Made by a program: the position numbers and the translations under genes
Notes under the pieces: generated by a model
Told to the model about the DNA's origin: nothing
What the model saw: the letters and a program-made list of their open reading frames with translations, nothing else
Databases searched by the model: none
Part shown: positions 14,910 to 23,650 of the stretch, piece by piece
Layout of the letters: every line of letters begins with the position of its first letter
Numbering within the stretch: the first letter of the stretch is position 1
Assembly (NCBI RefSeq): GCF_018598175.1
Contig: NZ_JAHESE010000040.1
Location: 1 to 52,077 of the forward strand
Origin: Dawidia cretensis
Lineage (GTDB): Bacteria > Bacteroidota > Bacteroidia > Cytophagales > Cyclobacteriaceae
DNA length: 52,077 bases
Direction: 5' to 3'

Positions 14910-17213
14910 TTAGAATTTATAGGTGGCTGTCAGCATAAAATTTCGCGGCGCCGCGGGAAAGAGCCGCAGGTAGTTTTGCGCGCCGATCCAATAGGTGGTA
15001 TTCAACACGTTGTTGACATTCAATGCCAGCTGCATGTTGGCCTTTGACGGCGTATAGTATAACGCCAGGTCCAGAACGGTATAGTCGGGAACCTCGAACG
15101 CCCGTGTGAACCAGGGCACTTTTGCGCCGCTATACTGCACGCCCAGCCCTACCCCGATGTCGCGCAGCGCCGCCTGCGAAAAGTTGTAGCGCATCCAGAC
15201 GCTGGCGCTGTTGACCGGGGTATTCTCTTTGCGTTTGCCATGAAGTGTCTCGTCATCGTCTTCGATGATACGCGCATCGATATGACTATACGACGCGGTG
15301 AGCTGCAGGCCCGGCAACAGGTAGCCGGCAAGCTCCCACTCGACGCCGCGGCTGCGGTCCGCGCCACGCTGCACGAGTGAGTCGGGATACTCCGGGAGGT
15401 TTGCGTTGATGAGAATGTTTTCCTGGTTGATCTCGTAGGCGGCCACGGTCATGGTAACGCTCCCCTCGAAGAATTCGCCTTTGGCGCCGAGCTCTTTCAG
15501 ATCGCTGATGAGCGGCTTAAACCGCGCCGGGGAGTTGGGATCCCAAAAGAACGCGCCCGTGCTGGGCATGAGCGAAACGGTATTGGATTGTGGCTGATAC
15601 CCCTCCAGGTACGTTGCATAGACATGGATTTGTTTGATCACCTCATAGGTGATGCCCACCCGTGGTATCCAGGCTGCGTTTTCAAATGAACCTTCGCCGG
15701 GCGCCTCGTAATTTGTGATATCTTCAAACCACTCCCGGCGCAGGCTGAGCAACGCCGACCATTTTCCGATCTTCACATGCTCTTGCAGATAGACGGCATC
15801 GGTGCGCGTCATGGCCGACGGTACGGCCGTGCGGCCGTTGAGCACGTAGTCGTCTACGTTGCGGATGGTATACGACGGATTGTTGAGATTAAAATTGGGC
15901 ACATTTGGCTTCGGCAACGTTTTACCATCCACCGTAATGGTTTGATAGCCGGCGGCATTCGCGGGGACGAACGCATTGGCAACGGTTCCATCGGTGAGCA
16001 GGTACCCCCGTGCAGAATTCTGGCCGCCCCCCTTGCTTTTGTTCCAACGGCTGAGGTCGTATCCTGCCAGCACTTTATGCTGTACCGTGCCCGTAGTAAA
16101 GTCGACGGTAAAATAGGCGTTCAGATTGTCGGTGTTCCAGTATTGCTGCCGTTGAACAAACTGCATGGTGGCCAGGTTGCTCATCGATTGGTTGTCGATG
16201 TCTACGGCGAACGCATTGGTGGTGCGATGCTCCTGGAGATTTTCGGTCCAGGTCTGTTTCATATAGGACACGTTCACCCCGATCTTCTCCGTGAACTTGT
16301 GACTTACGCCGGTCATGACGATGACTTCCTTGGATTTAAAAAAGTCGTTGGCGGCGCCCAGGTTCAGGCTGATCGGCGTACTGTTCAAATCGGTTACGCC
16401 GGCGGTAGCACCAAAAATGGGCTGTCCCCGGTCGAGCGTGCCGGTGCTGTTGCTGAAGATCATTTCTGCGTTGATGGCCGTTTTGTTGTCGGGTATATAG
16501 CTGATCGATGGCGACACCAGCAGCGCGTTGTTTTTTACCAGGTCGCGGTACGACCTTCCTTGTTGCAGACCGGCGTTAAGCCGGTAGAGAAGCGTTTTCG
16601 ATTCGTTCAGCGGACCGGTAAAGTCCAACGTGGTGCGCAGCGTGCTGAAGCTGCCTACGCTCATGGCGACCTCCCGGCGTTCGGTCGCCAGGGGCTTCTT
16701 GGTAACCATATTGATGCTTCCGCCCGGATCGACACTGGAGAACGTTACCGATGCCGGCCCCTTTAACACTTCTACCCGCTCGATGTTGGATGTGATCGGC
16801 TGCAGAAAGTAATACTGCCGCGTACGCATGCCGTTGATGATCTGTCCTTCTTCGTTTTGACTGATGCCGCGGATGTTGTACTGATTGTAAAAGCTCGACG
16901 GCGCCACGCCGCTGACGATCTTTACCGCATCGGCCAACTGAAACGCCTGCCGATCGGCAATCAGCTCTTTCGTAATGGTGGAGAGCGCTTGTGGAAGCTC
17001 CTGATTCCGGATGGCGGACCGGGTAGCGGAAAACGAATAATCGCTTTGATAGTCGCGGTCTATTCTTCCCACCACTTCCACGGTTTGCAGCTCATGGTTG
17101 ATCAGTACAATCGTGTCGGGATCGACAACCTGCTCCGTCGCGCGCGTCTGCCCAAAGGCCGGAACGCTGAGCGTTGCCAACGGTATTAACATACAGTATA
17201 CTATTCTATTCAT
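14910..17213 (-). CDS. TonB-dependent siderophore-type receptor
   Basis: From ATG 17213 the protein has 767 residues, with a signal peptide (MNRIVYCMLIPLATLSVPAFGQ). The upstream in-frame extension has no signal character. A plug domain (about 55-165) contains LPQALSTITKELI, YNIRGISQNEEGQIINGMR and IERVEVLKGPASVTFSSVDPGG, all typical of ferric-siderophore receptors. The 22-strand barrel follows, ending in the C-terminal Phe of ...NFMLTATYKF. It imports a chelated metal across the outer membrane using TonB energy. It is second in an operon with an ABC ATPase 10 bases upstream and two permeases downstream, an unusual alliance for a receptor. Confidence 0.93.
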   Translation of the reverse strand: MNRIVYCMLIPLATLSVPAFGQTRATEQVVDPDTIVLINHELQTVEVVGRIDRDYQSDYSFSATRSAIRNQELPQALSTITKELIADRQAFQLADAVKIVSGVAPSSFYNQYNIRGISQNEEGQIINGMRTRQYYFLQPITSNIERVEVLKGPASVTFSSVDPGGSINMVTKKPLATERREVAMSVGSFSTLRTTLDFTGPLNESKTLLYRLNAGLQQGRSYRDLVKNNALLVSPSISYIPDNKTAINAEMIFSNSTGTLDRGQPIFGATAGVTDLNSTPISLNLGAANDFFKSKEVIVMTGVSHKFTEKIGVNVSYMKQTWTENLQEHRTTNAFAVDIDNQSMSNLATMQFVQRQQYWNTDNLNAYFTVDFTTGTVQHKVLAGYDLSRWNKSKGGGQNSARGYLLTDGTVANAFVPANAAGYQTITVDGKTLPKPNVPNFNLNNPSYTIRNVDDYVLNGRTAVPSAMTRTDAVYLQEHVKIGKWSALLSLRREWFEDITNYEAPGEGSFENAAWIPRVGITYEVIKQIHVYATYLEGYQPQSNTVSLMPSTGAFFWDPNSPARFKPLISDLKELGAKGEFFEGSVTMTVAAYEINQENILINANLPEYPDSLVQRGADRSRGVEWELAGYLLPGLQLTASYSHIDARIIEDDDETLHGKRKENTPVNSASVWMRYNFSQAALRDIGVGLGVQYSGAKVPWFTRAFEVPDYTVLDLALYYTPSKANMQLALNVNNVLNTTYWIGAQNYLRLFPAAPRNFMLTATYKF

Positions 17214-17223
17214 AGCGGTGGAC

Positions 17224-17925
17224 TTAAATCGTTTCGAGGTATAATTGTTGGAGCTGGTTGGCCGTGATGTCGCGGGTAACACGTTCGTGCACCAGGCGGC
17301 CCTCCTTCATGATGCCGATGCGCGTGCCGACGTTCACGGCATTAAAAATGTCGTGGGTAGCCATGAAGATCGATTTACCTTCCGCGACAAACTCCTGGCA
17401 GAGCACCGTAAACTCCGCGGTTGCTTTGGGATCCAGCCCCGACGTGGGCTCGTCCATAAAGATCACATCGGCCTTTTTCGCCAGGGCGATGGCGATGCCC
17501 ACTTTCTGGCGCATGCCTTTGGAGAACGTCGACAGCCGCCGGCTGTGCGCCTCCTCTTGTAAGCCCGCCTTGCGCAGAAACCGGGTCAGCTCGCCGGAAG
17601 TATAGGTAAACCCCGCCAGCCGGCTAAAAAAATCCAGGTTCTCCTGTCCCGAGAGGTTTCCATAAAGCTGTACCACTTCGGGGATATACGCGATCATTTT
17701 ATTCGTTTGCGCCCGATGGGACTGTACGTCTTTTCCATTGATGAGCGCCTGCCCGGAGGAGGCCTCGAGAAAACCGAGGAAGATATTGATCGTCGTGGTT
17801 TTACCCGCGCCGTTCTGGCCGAGCAAACAGTATACTTCATTTTTGTCAACCGTGAGGTTGACCTGGTTTAATACCGGTCGGGCATCAAACTCTTTGGTGA
17901 GATTTATAGCGTGTAGCATATACAT
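17224..17925 (-). CDS. ABC transporter ATP-binding protein
   Basis: Taking ATG 17925 (17919 is equally possible), the protein has about 233 residues, usual for the family; upstream in-frame codons do not look like protein. Walker A is GQNGAGKTT, the signature is RLSTFSKGMRQKVGIAIAL, Walker B is VIFMDEPTSGLDP, and the switch His is in MATHDIF. The closest architecture is the CcmA/NosF/GldA type that drives ABC-2 permeases. The two DUF3526-like permeases in the same operon are the obvious partners, with the receptor gene sandwiched between. 146 bases separate it from the His/Cys-rich gene. Confidence 0.95.
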   Translation of the reverse strand: MYMLHAINLTKEFDARPVLNQVNLTVDKNEVYCLLGQNGAGKTTTINIFLGFLEASSGQALINGKDVQSHRAQTNKMIAYIPEVVQLYGNLSGQENLDFFSRLAGFTYTSGELTRFLRKAGLQEEAHSRRLSTFSKGMRQKVGIAIALAKKADVIFMDEPTSGLDPKATAEFTVLCQEFVAEGKSIFMATHDIFNAVNVGTRIGIMKEGRLVHERVTRDITANQLQQLYLETI

Positions 17926-18071
17926 AAAAAGTGACAAGGATGGAATACGATTGACAATACAGAACCCCGCCCTGCAGGTCAACTGACCCGCTGGTGCGCA
18001 TTAGCGTTTGCCGGAGGATGTATCAGGGAATAGCCTACCGAAATGGAAGAATGAACGGCAGGTTCGGAAGG

Positions 18072-18467
18072 TCAGGCTCGCGCAGGAGGTGCCCGCGACG
18101 AAGACAGGACAGCCCAGTAGCTGTCTAAACGTTGTTTATAGCACGAGAAATAATGTTGCGTATAGACCGCCTGTGGAACGATCACCTTGGGAACAAGGAT
18201 GTAATCGGCGTGGCAAGCTACATCACACATCGGGCATTCGTCCGAATCAATCAAATGGGCATCGTGATCGCAGGCTGCGGCTTCGCCGTGGTAGAGCATG
18301 CGGTGACAAGGATCATTCTCTTGCGCAACGGTGTGGGCCATCGTGACCTTGTGGTCATGTAGAAGGGCATGGAGTACCCCCGGAAGAGCCGTGCATACGA
18401 TATAGAGGAATATTACCAGAAACGAAAGCCCCTGGCGTATGCCCCGCCTGTGTCTCTTTTTGATCAT
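18072..18467 (-). CDS. His/Cys-rich membrane-anchored protein, probable metal binder
   Basis: From ATG 18467 the protein has 131 residues. A basic start (MIKKRHRRG) and one hydrophobic segment (LSFLVIFLYIVCTALPGVL) precede an extracytoplasmic region with about ten His and six Cys, including HALLHDHK, DPCHRMLYHG, CDHDAHLIDSDECPMC and CHADY. The pattern suggests a metal-binding periplasmic domain. An earlier start adds unlikely residues. It is the first gene of the leftward operon, so it should be made with the transporter. A metallochaperone or sensor role is inferred. It resembles no enzyme I know. Confidence 0.75.
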   Translation of the reverse strand: MIKKRHRRGIRQGLSFLVIFLYIVCTALPGVLHALLHDHKVTMAHTVAQENDPCHRMLYHGEAAACDHDAHLIDSDECPMCDVACHADYILVPKVIVPQAVYTQHYFSCYKQRLDSYWAVLSSSRAPPARA

Positions 18468-18518
18468 TCCTGGTGTCCCGCTTGCATCAGCGGGCAAGAT
18501 AGCGGGAAGCTTTTAGTA

Positions 18519-18535
18519 ATGCAACACTATTGCAT
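18519..18535. promoter_or_regulatory. ATGCAA-N5-TTGCAT palindrome, candidate metalloregulator operator
   Basis: ATGCAA (18519-18524) and TTGCAT (18530-18535) form a perfect inverted repeat with a 5-base spacer, about 50 bases ahead of the His/Cys-rich gene start. A 17-bp AT-rich palindrome upstream of a metal-uptake operon is what a Fur-family (Fur or Zur) repressor would bind. Which regulator and metal is not shown by sequence. It also lies about 120 bases upstream of the rightward gene at 18653. Confidence 0.5.
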
Positions 18536-18652
18536 AAAGAAGGTTTCGCCAGTTATCCCACTATTTTCTGTTTTATTCACTTTGCAATTAAAAGTTCTTT
18601 TTATATCTTCGTTCAGTCAAATTTCAAGCGACTAACAAAATCACTACTACAT

Positions 18653-18964
18653 ATGACAAACCCTGTGGAAATGAAAATGAATGACCAATCGGTGGGTTGG
18701 AAGTTCTTTAACGCTTTCTTCGGCGTAATCGTGATCGGCATCGGCCTGGTAAATGTTTTTTGGGGCAACGACCCTGGATTCGGGGTTTTTCTCCTCGTAT
18801 TATCATGCGCATACTTTCCGCCCCTGCAGGCACTTTTTAAAGACAAGACAGGACGCAGCATCCCCGGACTCGTCAAATTCCTGCTCGGAATCTTTATCCT
18901 GTGGGCTGCCCTCGGCGTGGGCGAACTGTTCCCCAAGGTCAACCTGATGTTAAACGGCCTGTAG
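18653..18964 (+). CDS. Small membrane protein of unknown function
   Basis: From ATG 18653 the protein has 103 residues (MTNPVEMKMNDQSVGWK...). Three hydrophobic segments are seen (about 18-36, 42-58 and 74-90), with a short polar loop (FKDKTGRSIPG) between the last two. No motif is recognised. Earlier in-frame starts back to 18530 would add a hydrophobic stretch encoded in promoter-like AT-rich DNA, so 18653 is preferred. It is divergent from the metal operon. Confidence 0.7.
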   Translation: MTNPVEMKMNDQSVGWKFFNAFFGVIVIGIGLVNVFWGNDPGFGVFLLVLSCAYFPPLQALFKDKTGRSIPGLVKFLLGIFILWAALGVGELFPKVNLMLNGL

Positions 18965-19119
18965 CCCCACACCACAAGATATATCTCCCGGTCTGATGGC
19001 GCACGCCATCGGACCATTCGTTGTTTCAGTAGTCGATTCATAGCGTCTCTCCCCTCCTGCACGGTTACACCGGCACATTATCTCCTCCCTCCTTCATACG
19101 GGAAAAAAGTACAAGCCAC

Positions 19120-19135
19120 ATGGACGTTTGTCCAT
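19120..19135. promoter_or_regulatory. TetR-type operator candidate
   Basis: ATGGAC (19120-19125) and GTCCAT (19130-19135) flank GTTT in a perfect inverted repeat. TGGAC-N4-GTCCA is the form of many TetR/AcrR family operators. It lies 72 bases before the alpha/beta hydrolase start, where it could overlap the promoter. No TetR gene is present in the window. Confidence 0.5.
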
Positions 19136-19206
19136 TTTTCCGCGGGTCCGGTTGCCCCACCTTTGTATCATCAAATCATTTACAACAACATCTAAAAACA
19201 ACAAAT

Positions 19207-20157
19207 ATGAATCGTTTAGTAAACAACCGGCTCCGCCAACACTATGCGTTGAAAACAATCCTTTTTGCCATGCTCCTGATTATCGCTATGGCATTCGACG
19301 CTTCCGTTTTTGCACAAGGGAAAAGAGTACCCGCCTCGGCCGGCCGGGAAGAGTATATTGAAGTAGAAAAGAATGTGCGCCTGCATGTAACCGACCTGGG
19401 CGACGGACAGCCCATTGTATTGATCCACGGATGGCCGTTGAGCGACGCCATGTATGAGTATCAATACCAATACCTGGTACAAAAAGGATTCCGCGTCATC
19501 GGCATCTCGCTGCGGGGCTTTGGCAAGTCCGACAAACCGTATGGTCGCTATGACTTCGATGTTTTCTCGGACGACATCAAGGTGATATTAGACAAGCTCA
19601 AGATCGAAAATGCCGTGTTGGGCGGATACTCGCTGGGCGGTGCCGTGGTTTTACACTACGTTACCAGGTATAACAGCGCGCACATCGGCAAGCTGGCGTT
19701 ATTCGCCGCCGCGGCGCCGTCGTGGTTACAGCGCCCGGGCTATCCGTTTGGCCTGACGGCAGAAGGTGCTGCCGGCTTTATTCAACTGACCCGCACCGAT
19801 CGTCCACAAGTGCTGGATAACTTCGACAAGGCTTTTGGCGCTACGGAAACGAGTCTTTCGAAAGGCATGTCGGAATGGTTGAAGGGGATCAACCTGGAAG
19901 CATCGCCGTATGCTGCGACACAATCCATCTCGGCGCTGACCCAGCTCGACTTGCGTCCTGAATTGTCGAAGATTAAAATACCTACTGTCATCTTCCACGG
20001 TGTAAAAGACAAGCTGTGTGACTTTGCTTTTGCCGAGGAGCTTCACAAAGGGATCAAGAATTCGTATGTGGTGAAGTTTGAAAATAGCGGGCATGCGCTG
20101 TTTGTAGAGGAGATGGAGAAGTTTAATACGGAGCTGGAGAAGTTTGCGTTGAAGTAG
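19207..20157 (+). CDS. Secreted alpha/beta hydrolase, haloperoxidase-like
   Basis: From ATG 19207 the protein has 316 residues with an N-terminal hydrophobic export segment (about 16-37) ending AFDASVFAQG. The alpha/beta-hydrolase fold is marked by the oxyanion HGWPLSD near 74, the nucleophile elbow GGYSLGG (Ser142), an acidic residue in GVKDKLCD and the catalytic His in NSGHALFVEE. Overall pattern and length match cofactor-free chloroperoxidases and related esterases. The substrate is unknown. The export signal and the upstream TetR-like operator suggest a detoxification or ester-hydrolysis role, which is inference. Confidence 0.9.
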   Translation: MNRLVNNRLRQHYALKTILFAMLLIIAMAFDASVFAQGKRVPASAGREEYIEVEKNVRLHVTDLGDGQPIVLIHGWPLSDAMYEYQYQYLVQKGFRVIGISLRGFGKSDKPYGRYDFDVFSDDIKVILDKLKIENAVLGGYSLGGAVVLHYVTRYNSAHIGKLALFAAAAPSWLQRPGYPFGLTAEGAAGFIQLTRTDRPQVLDNFDKAFGATETSLSKGMSEWLKGINLEASPYAATQSISALTQLDLRPELSKIKIPTVIFHGVKDKLCDFAFAEELHKGIKNSYVVKFENSGHALFVEEMEKFNTELEKFALK

Positions 20158-20174
20158 CCTTAAATCGCTAAAGT

Positions 20175-20328
20175 GCTGGCGCGAGTCACGGCCCCTGTTC
20201 CGGGGCGGAGACTCGCGCCTTATATAGTTGCCTTCCTCCGAAGTGGACACGCCAGTCTGGAAACTGGCCGCAGTTTTAGGCACAAGTATCGCACCTCCGC
20301 TAACGCGGTGCTAATACCTTGCGCCAGC
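20175..20328. repeat. Family-1 intergenic repeat, full copy
   Basis: The 154-bp element starts GCTGGCGCGAGT and ends CTTGCGCCAGC. An internal hairpin pairs GGCGCGAGT with ACTCGCGCC around CGGCCCCTG/CGGGGC. The 3' half (GGCACAAGTATCGCACCTCC, then GCTAACG and GCTAATACCTTGCGCC) matches the reverse complement of the copy at 32451-32577. It fills most of the 306-base gap 20158-20463. Confidence 0.8.
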
Positions 20329-20463
20329 AATCACGACAATGGCACCATTCTCAACTTCTAAACCAATTATTGTCTTTGTACTACGTGAAGAAGAAGGATA
20401 ATGGCATTTTCCCGCCATACCGGGCACGGTATTTTATGCCTTCGTCTATCAATCCAAAATCAT

Positions 20464-20583
20464 ATGAACAATCTTTTCAGAGGACTTATTGCCGGATACG
20501 GCGCAAAAAAACTGGGCGGCGGCTGCCTGGGTACAGTTGTTGTTTTTATTATCATCTGGGTGGCACTCGGGCAGTGTAGCTGA
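20464..20583 (+). CDS. Very small membrane protein
   Basis: ATG 20464 to the stop at 20583 encodes 39 residues. They comprise a short amphipathic Gly-rich start (MNNLFRGLIAGYGAKKLGGG) and one membrane helix (CLGTVVVFIIIWVALGQC). The AKKLGGGCLG segment is of the kind seen in short Bacteroidetes membrane peptides. It lies 40 bases upstream of the sulfatase start, on the same strand. Coding is supported by its composition only. Confidence 0.5.
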   Translation: MNNLFRGLIAGYGAKKLGGGCLGTVVVFIIIWVALGQCS

Positions 20584-20623
20584 CGCTACGCGGACCTTCG
20601 CGGCAATAGGCGTATATTCCGCC

Positions 20624-22192
20624 ATGAAAAAAATCGTTCTGATGATTGCCGTGTTGGCCCTCACGGGGCTGATACGGGCACAAGAAAAGAAAACAGCCGC
20701 CCGCCCGAATGTTATTTTTATTATCTCCGACGACCATGCCTATCAGGCCATCAGCGCGTACGGCAGTACGCTGACAAAGACGCCGAACATCGACCGCATT
20801 GCGAACGGCGGCGCGCTGTTGTACAACAATGTCGTGACCAACTCGATCTGTGGCCCCAGCCGCGCGGTGCTGCTCACGGGGAAGTATAGTCACCTGAACG
20901 GCTATAAGCTGAACGAACGCAGTTTCGATATTGCACAACCGGTCTTTCCCGAGCAACTGCAAAAGAATGGATACCAAACCGCCTGGATCGGCAAGATGCA
21001 CCTGGGGGCACTGCCCCACGGCTTCGACTACCTGCACGTATTGCCGGGACAGGGCTCGTACTATAATCCCGACTTTATCAACAGTAAAAACGAAACGGAG
21101 ACGTATACCGGGTATGTAACGGACATCATCACGCAGTTATCAAAAGAATGGCTCGACAAGCGCGACCGCTCCAAGCCGTTCTTCCTGGTGGTGGGCCACA
21201 AAGCCACGCACCGCGAGTGGCTGCCCGCCCTCGAGGACCTGGGTGCGTATGACGACGTTACCTTCCCGATACCTGCGACGTTCTACGATGACTATAAAAA
21301 CCGGATTGCCGCGCAAAAGCAGGACATGACCATCGACAGCACGATGGTACTGAAGACGGACCTGAAGGTGCACGCTGATTACGACAGTACCAGTACCCGG
21401 CGCTATAATCCCTACATGCGTTTTACTGCCGAGCAAAAGGCTGCGTATTACAAGTATTATGAAAAGAAAGTAAGCCGGGAGCTCGATGAGAAAAAGCTTA
21501 CGGGCAAGGCGCTTGCCGAATGGAAGTATCAGCGTTACCTGCGCGACTATCTGTCTACGGCCAATTCCCTGGACCGCAACATCGGCCGACTGCTCGACTA
21601 CCTGGATCAAACCAAGCTGTCGGAGAACACGGTTGTGATCTATGCTTCCGACCAGGGCTTTTACCTGGGCGAGCACGGTTGGTTTGACAAGCGGTTTATT
21701 TATGAAGAGTCTCTGAAGACACCGTTTGTGATTCGGTATCCGGGCGTGATCAAGCCGGGCACCAAAGTAGACCGGCTCATTTCAAATGTCGACTGGGCGC
21801 CGACGATCCTGGATATTACCGGCACCATGATACCGCAGGAGATTCAAGGCGAATCATTCCTGCCCATCGTCAGTGGAAAGCAGGTGCCGTGGCGAACCGC
21901 GGCGTATTACCACTACTACGAATATCCACATCCGCACCGTGTGGCCCCGCACTTCGGGATCCGCAGCGAACAGTATACATTGGCCCGGTTCTATGGCCCC
22001 GAGGATTTCTGGGAGCTCTACGATATCAAGAAGGACCCGCACAACCTCAACAACCTCTACGGGCAGAATGGCTATGAAAAAATTACGGCTTCTTTGAAAA
22101 AAGAGCTGCGTACGCAGATCCTGAAGTATAAAGACGACGACGCGCTGAAACTTTTGGAACAAGCACCCGGCACCACGCCACAGCCGAAATAA
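20624..22192 (+). CDS. Secreted sulfatase
   Basis: From ATG 20624 the protein has 522 residues with a signal peptide (MKKIVLMIAVLALTGLIRAQ). The metal-binding ISDDH (residues 35-39) and the sulfatase signature CGPSRAVLLTG (Cys76, converted to formylglycine in active enzymes) are present. Later motifs include IGKMHLG, GHKATH and YASDQGFYLGEHGWFDKR, which provides further metal and catalytic ligands. It should hydrolyse sulfate esters of a polysaccharide or small glycan. A formylglycine-generating enzyme is needed and is not in this window. The upstream in-frame codons overlap the tiny membrane-protein gene and were rejected as start. Confidence 0.95.
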   Translation: MKKIVLMIAVLALTGLIRAQEKKTAARPNVIFIISDDHAYQAISAYGSTLTKTPNIDRIANGGALLYNNVVTNSICGPSRAVLLTGKYSHLNGYKLNERSFDIAQPVFPEQLQKNGYQTAWIGKMHLGALPHGFDYLHVLPGQGSYYNPDFINSKNETETYTGYVTDIITQLSKEWLDKRDRSKPFFLVVGHKATHREWLPALEDLGAYDDVTFPIPATFYDDYKNRIAAQKQDMTIDSTMVLKTDLKVHADYDSTSTRRYNPYMRFTAEQKAAYYKYYEKKVSRELDEKKLTGKALAEWKYQRYLRDYLSTANSLDRNIGRLLDYLDQTKLSENTVVIYASDQGFYLGEHGWFDKRFIYEESLKTPFVIRYPGVIKPGTKVDRLISNVDWAPTILDITGTMIPQEIQGESFLPIVSGKQVPWRTAAYYHYYEYPHPHRVAPHFGIRSEQYTLARFYGPEDFWELYDIKKDPHNLNNLYGQNGYEKITASLKKELRTQILKYKDDDALKLLEQAPGTTPQPK

Positions 22193-22213
22193 GCCACCGA
22201 TAACACTGCCACG

Positions 22214-22239
22214 GCCGGGCAAGGAAATCCTTGCCCGGC
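22214..22239. terminator. GC-rich stem-loop between the two sulfatase genes
   Basis: GCCGGGCAAGG (22214-22224) and CCTTGCCCGGC (22229-22239) form a perfect 11-bp stem with an AAAT loop, 21 bases after the first sulfatase stop. There is only a short TT after it, so it may be a partial terminator or an mRNA stability element that lowers expression of the second gene. Confidence 0.6.
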
Positions 22240-22278
22240 TTGCTGGACTAACCGATGCGTGTTGCCTATCTTTACCGT

Positions 22279-23646
22279 ATGACGATGCAACGCCGCCCCT
22301 TCCTGACAGTCCTAACGTTGAGCCTATTGTTTTCCTGGGAAGCATGGGCGCAAAAAACCACGTCTGCCTCCAGGCCAAACGTGATCGTGATCTACACCGA
22401 CGACCAGGGGTATGCGGACACCAACCTTTACGGATCAACGGATCTCTATACGCCAAACATGGATGCACTGGCCAAAAGCGGCGTACGCTTTACGCGCTTT
22501 TATGCCGCGTCGCCGGTTTGCTCACCCTCGCGTGCGGCCTTGCTCACAGGCCGCTATCCACAGCGGGCCGGGCTGGCAGGCAATGCTTCGTCGCAAGCGG
22601 GTGAAGCCGGCATGCCGGGCAGCCAATATACCCTCGGCGAGCTGTTTAAAGACGGCGGCTATAGCACGGGCCACATCGGCAAATGGCATGTGGGCTATTC
22701 GAAAGAGACCTTGCCCAACGCCCAGGGCTTTGATTATTCGTTTGGTTTCATGGGCGGCTGCATTGATAACTACTCGCACTTCTTTTATTGGAACGGGCCC
22801 AATCGCCATGATCTCTGGCGCAACGGTGCAGAAGTATATGAGCCCGGAAAATATTTCCCCGACCTGATGGTGGCCGAGGCCAATAAATTTATCGAGGCCA
22901 ACCAGGCGAAGCCCTTCTTTCTCTATTGGGCCATCAACATGCCGCACTACCCGCTGCAAGGCGAGCCGAAGTGGTTGGAGCATTACAAAGACCTCCCCGC
23001 TCCGCGAAAACAATATGCTGCGTTCCTGTCGACGATGGACGACAAGATCGGCGCTGTGCTGCTAAAACTGGATGACCTCAAGCTACGCGACAACACGATT
23101 ATCGTATTTCAATCCGACCACGGCTTCTCCCGCGAAGAGCGTACATTCTCCGGCGGCGGCTCCGCCGGTAATTACCGCGGCTCGAAGTTCAGTGTATTCG
23201 AAGGCGGAATCCGGGTGCCCGCGGCGATCAGCTGGCCCGGCCAGATCCCTGCCAACCAAACACGCAACCAGGTGGCCACAAACATGGATTGGTTCCCGAC
23301 GCTAGCCGAGTATTGCAAGCTGCCGTTGCCCGCAGGCAAGATCGACGGCAAAAGCCTGGTGCCGGTGATCCGCGACGGAACAACCAATACCCCACACGCT
23401 ACCGTATACTGGCAGAGTCAGGGCTCAAAAGAAAATCCACAGTGGGCCGTACTCGACGGCGACTGGAAGTTGTTGCACAGCCCGGTCGAAGTATCGCGCG
23501 AAGAACTGACGACAGACAACCTGATGCTGGTCAATCTCAAGACCGACGCAATGGAAAAACAAAACGTTGCCGGTCAGCATGCTGATGTTGTTTCACGTCT
23601 GTTGAAGCAGTACCAGGCATGGATCAACGAAGTTGTTCAACAGTAA
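22279..23646 (+). CDS. Secreted arylsulfatase
   Basis: From ATG 22279 the protein has 455 residues; the alternative ATG 22285 loses two residues. A signal peptide (MTMQRRPFLTVLTLSLLFSWEAWA) is followed by the metal site YTDDQG, the signature CSPSRAALLTGRYP (Cys81, formylglycine site) and GHIGKWHVG. INMPHYPLQ and FQSDHGFSREE complete the active site. The layout is that of arylsulfatase A-type enzymes. Together with the preceding sulfatase it points to desulfation of a sulfated glycan. The short gap with a hairpin suggests co-transcription. Confidence 0.95.
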   Translation: MTMQRRPFLTVLTLSLLFSWEAWAQKTTSASRPNVIVIYTDDQGYADTNLYGSTDLYTPNMDALAKSGVRFTRFYAASPVCSPSRAALLTGRYPQRAGLAGNASSQAGEAGMPGSQYTLGELFKDGGYSTGHIGKWHVGYSKETLPNAQGFDYSFGFMGGCIDNYSHFFYWNGPNRHDLWRNGAEVYEPGKYFPDLMVAEANKFIEANQAKPFFLYWAINMPHYPLQGEPKWLEHYKDLPAPRKQYAAFLSTMDDKIGAVLLKLDDLKLRDNTIIVFQSDHGFSREERTFSGGGSAGNYRGSKFSVFEGGIRVPAAISWPGQIPANQTRNQVATNMDWFPTLAEYCKLPLPAGKIDGKSLVPVIRDGTTNTPHATVYWQSQGSKENPQWAVLDGDWKLLHSPVEVSREELTTDNLMLVNLKTDAMEKQNVAGQHADVVSRLLKQYQAWINEVVQQ

Positions 23647-23650
23647 GGCA

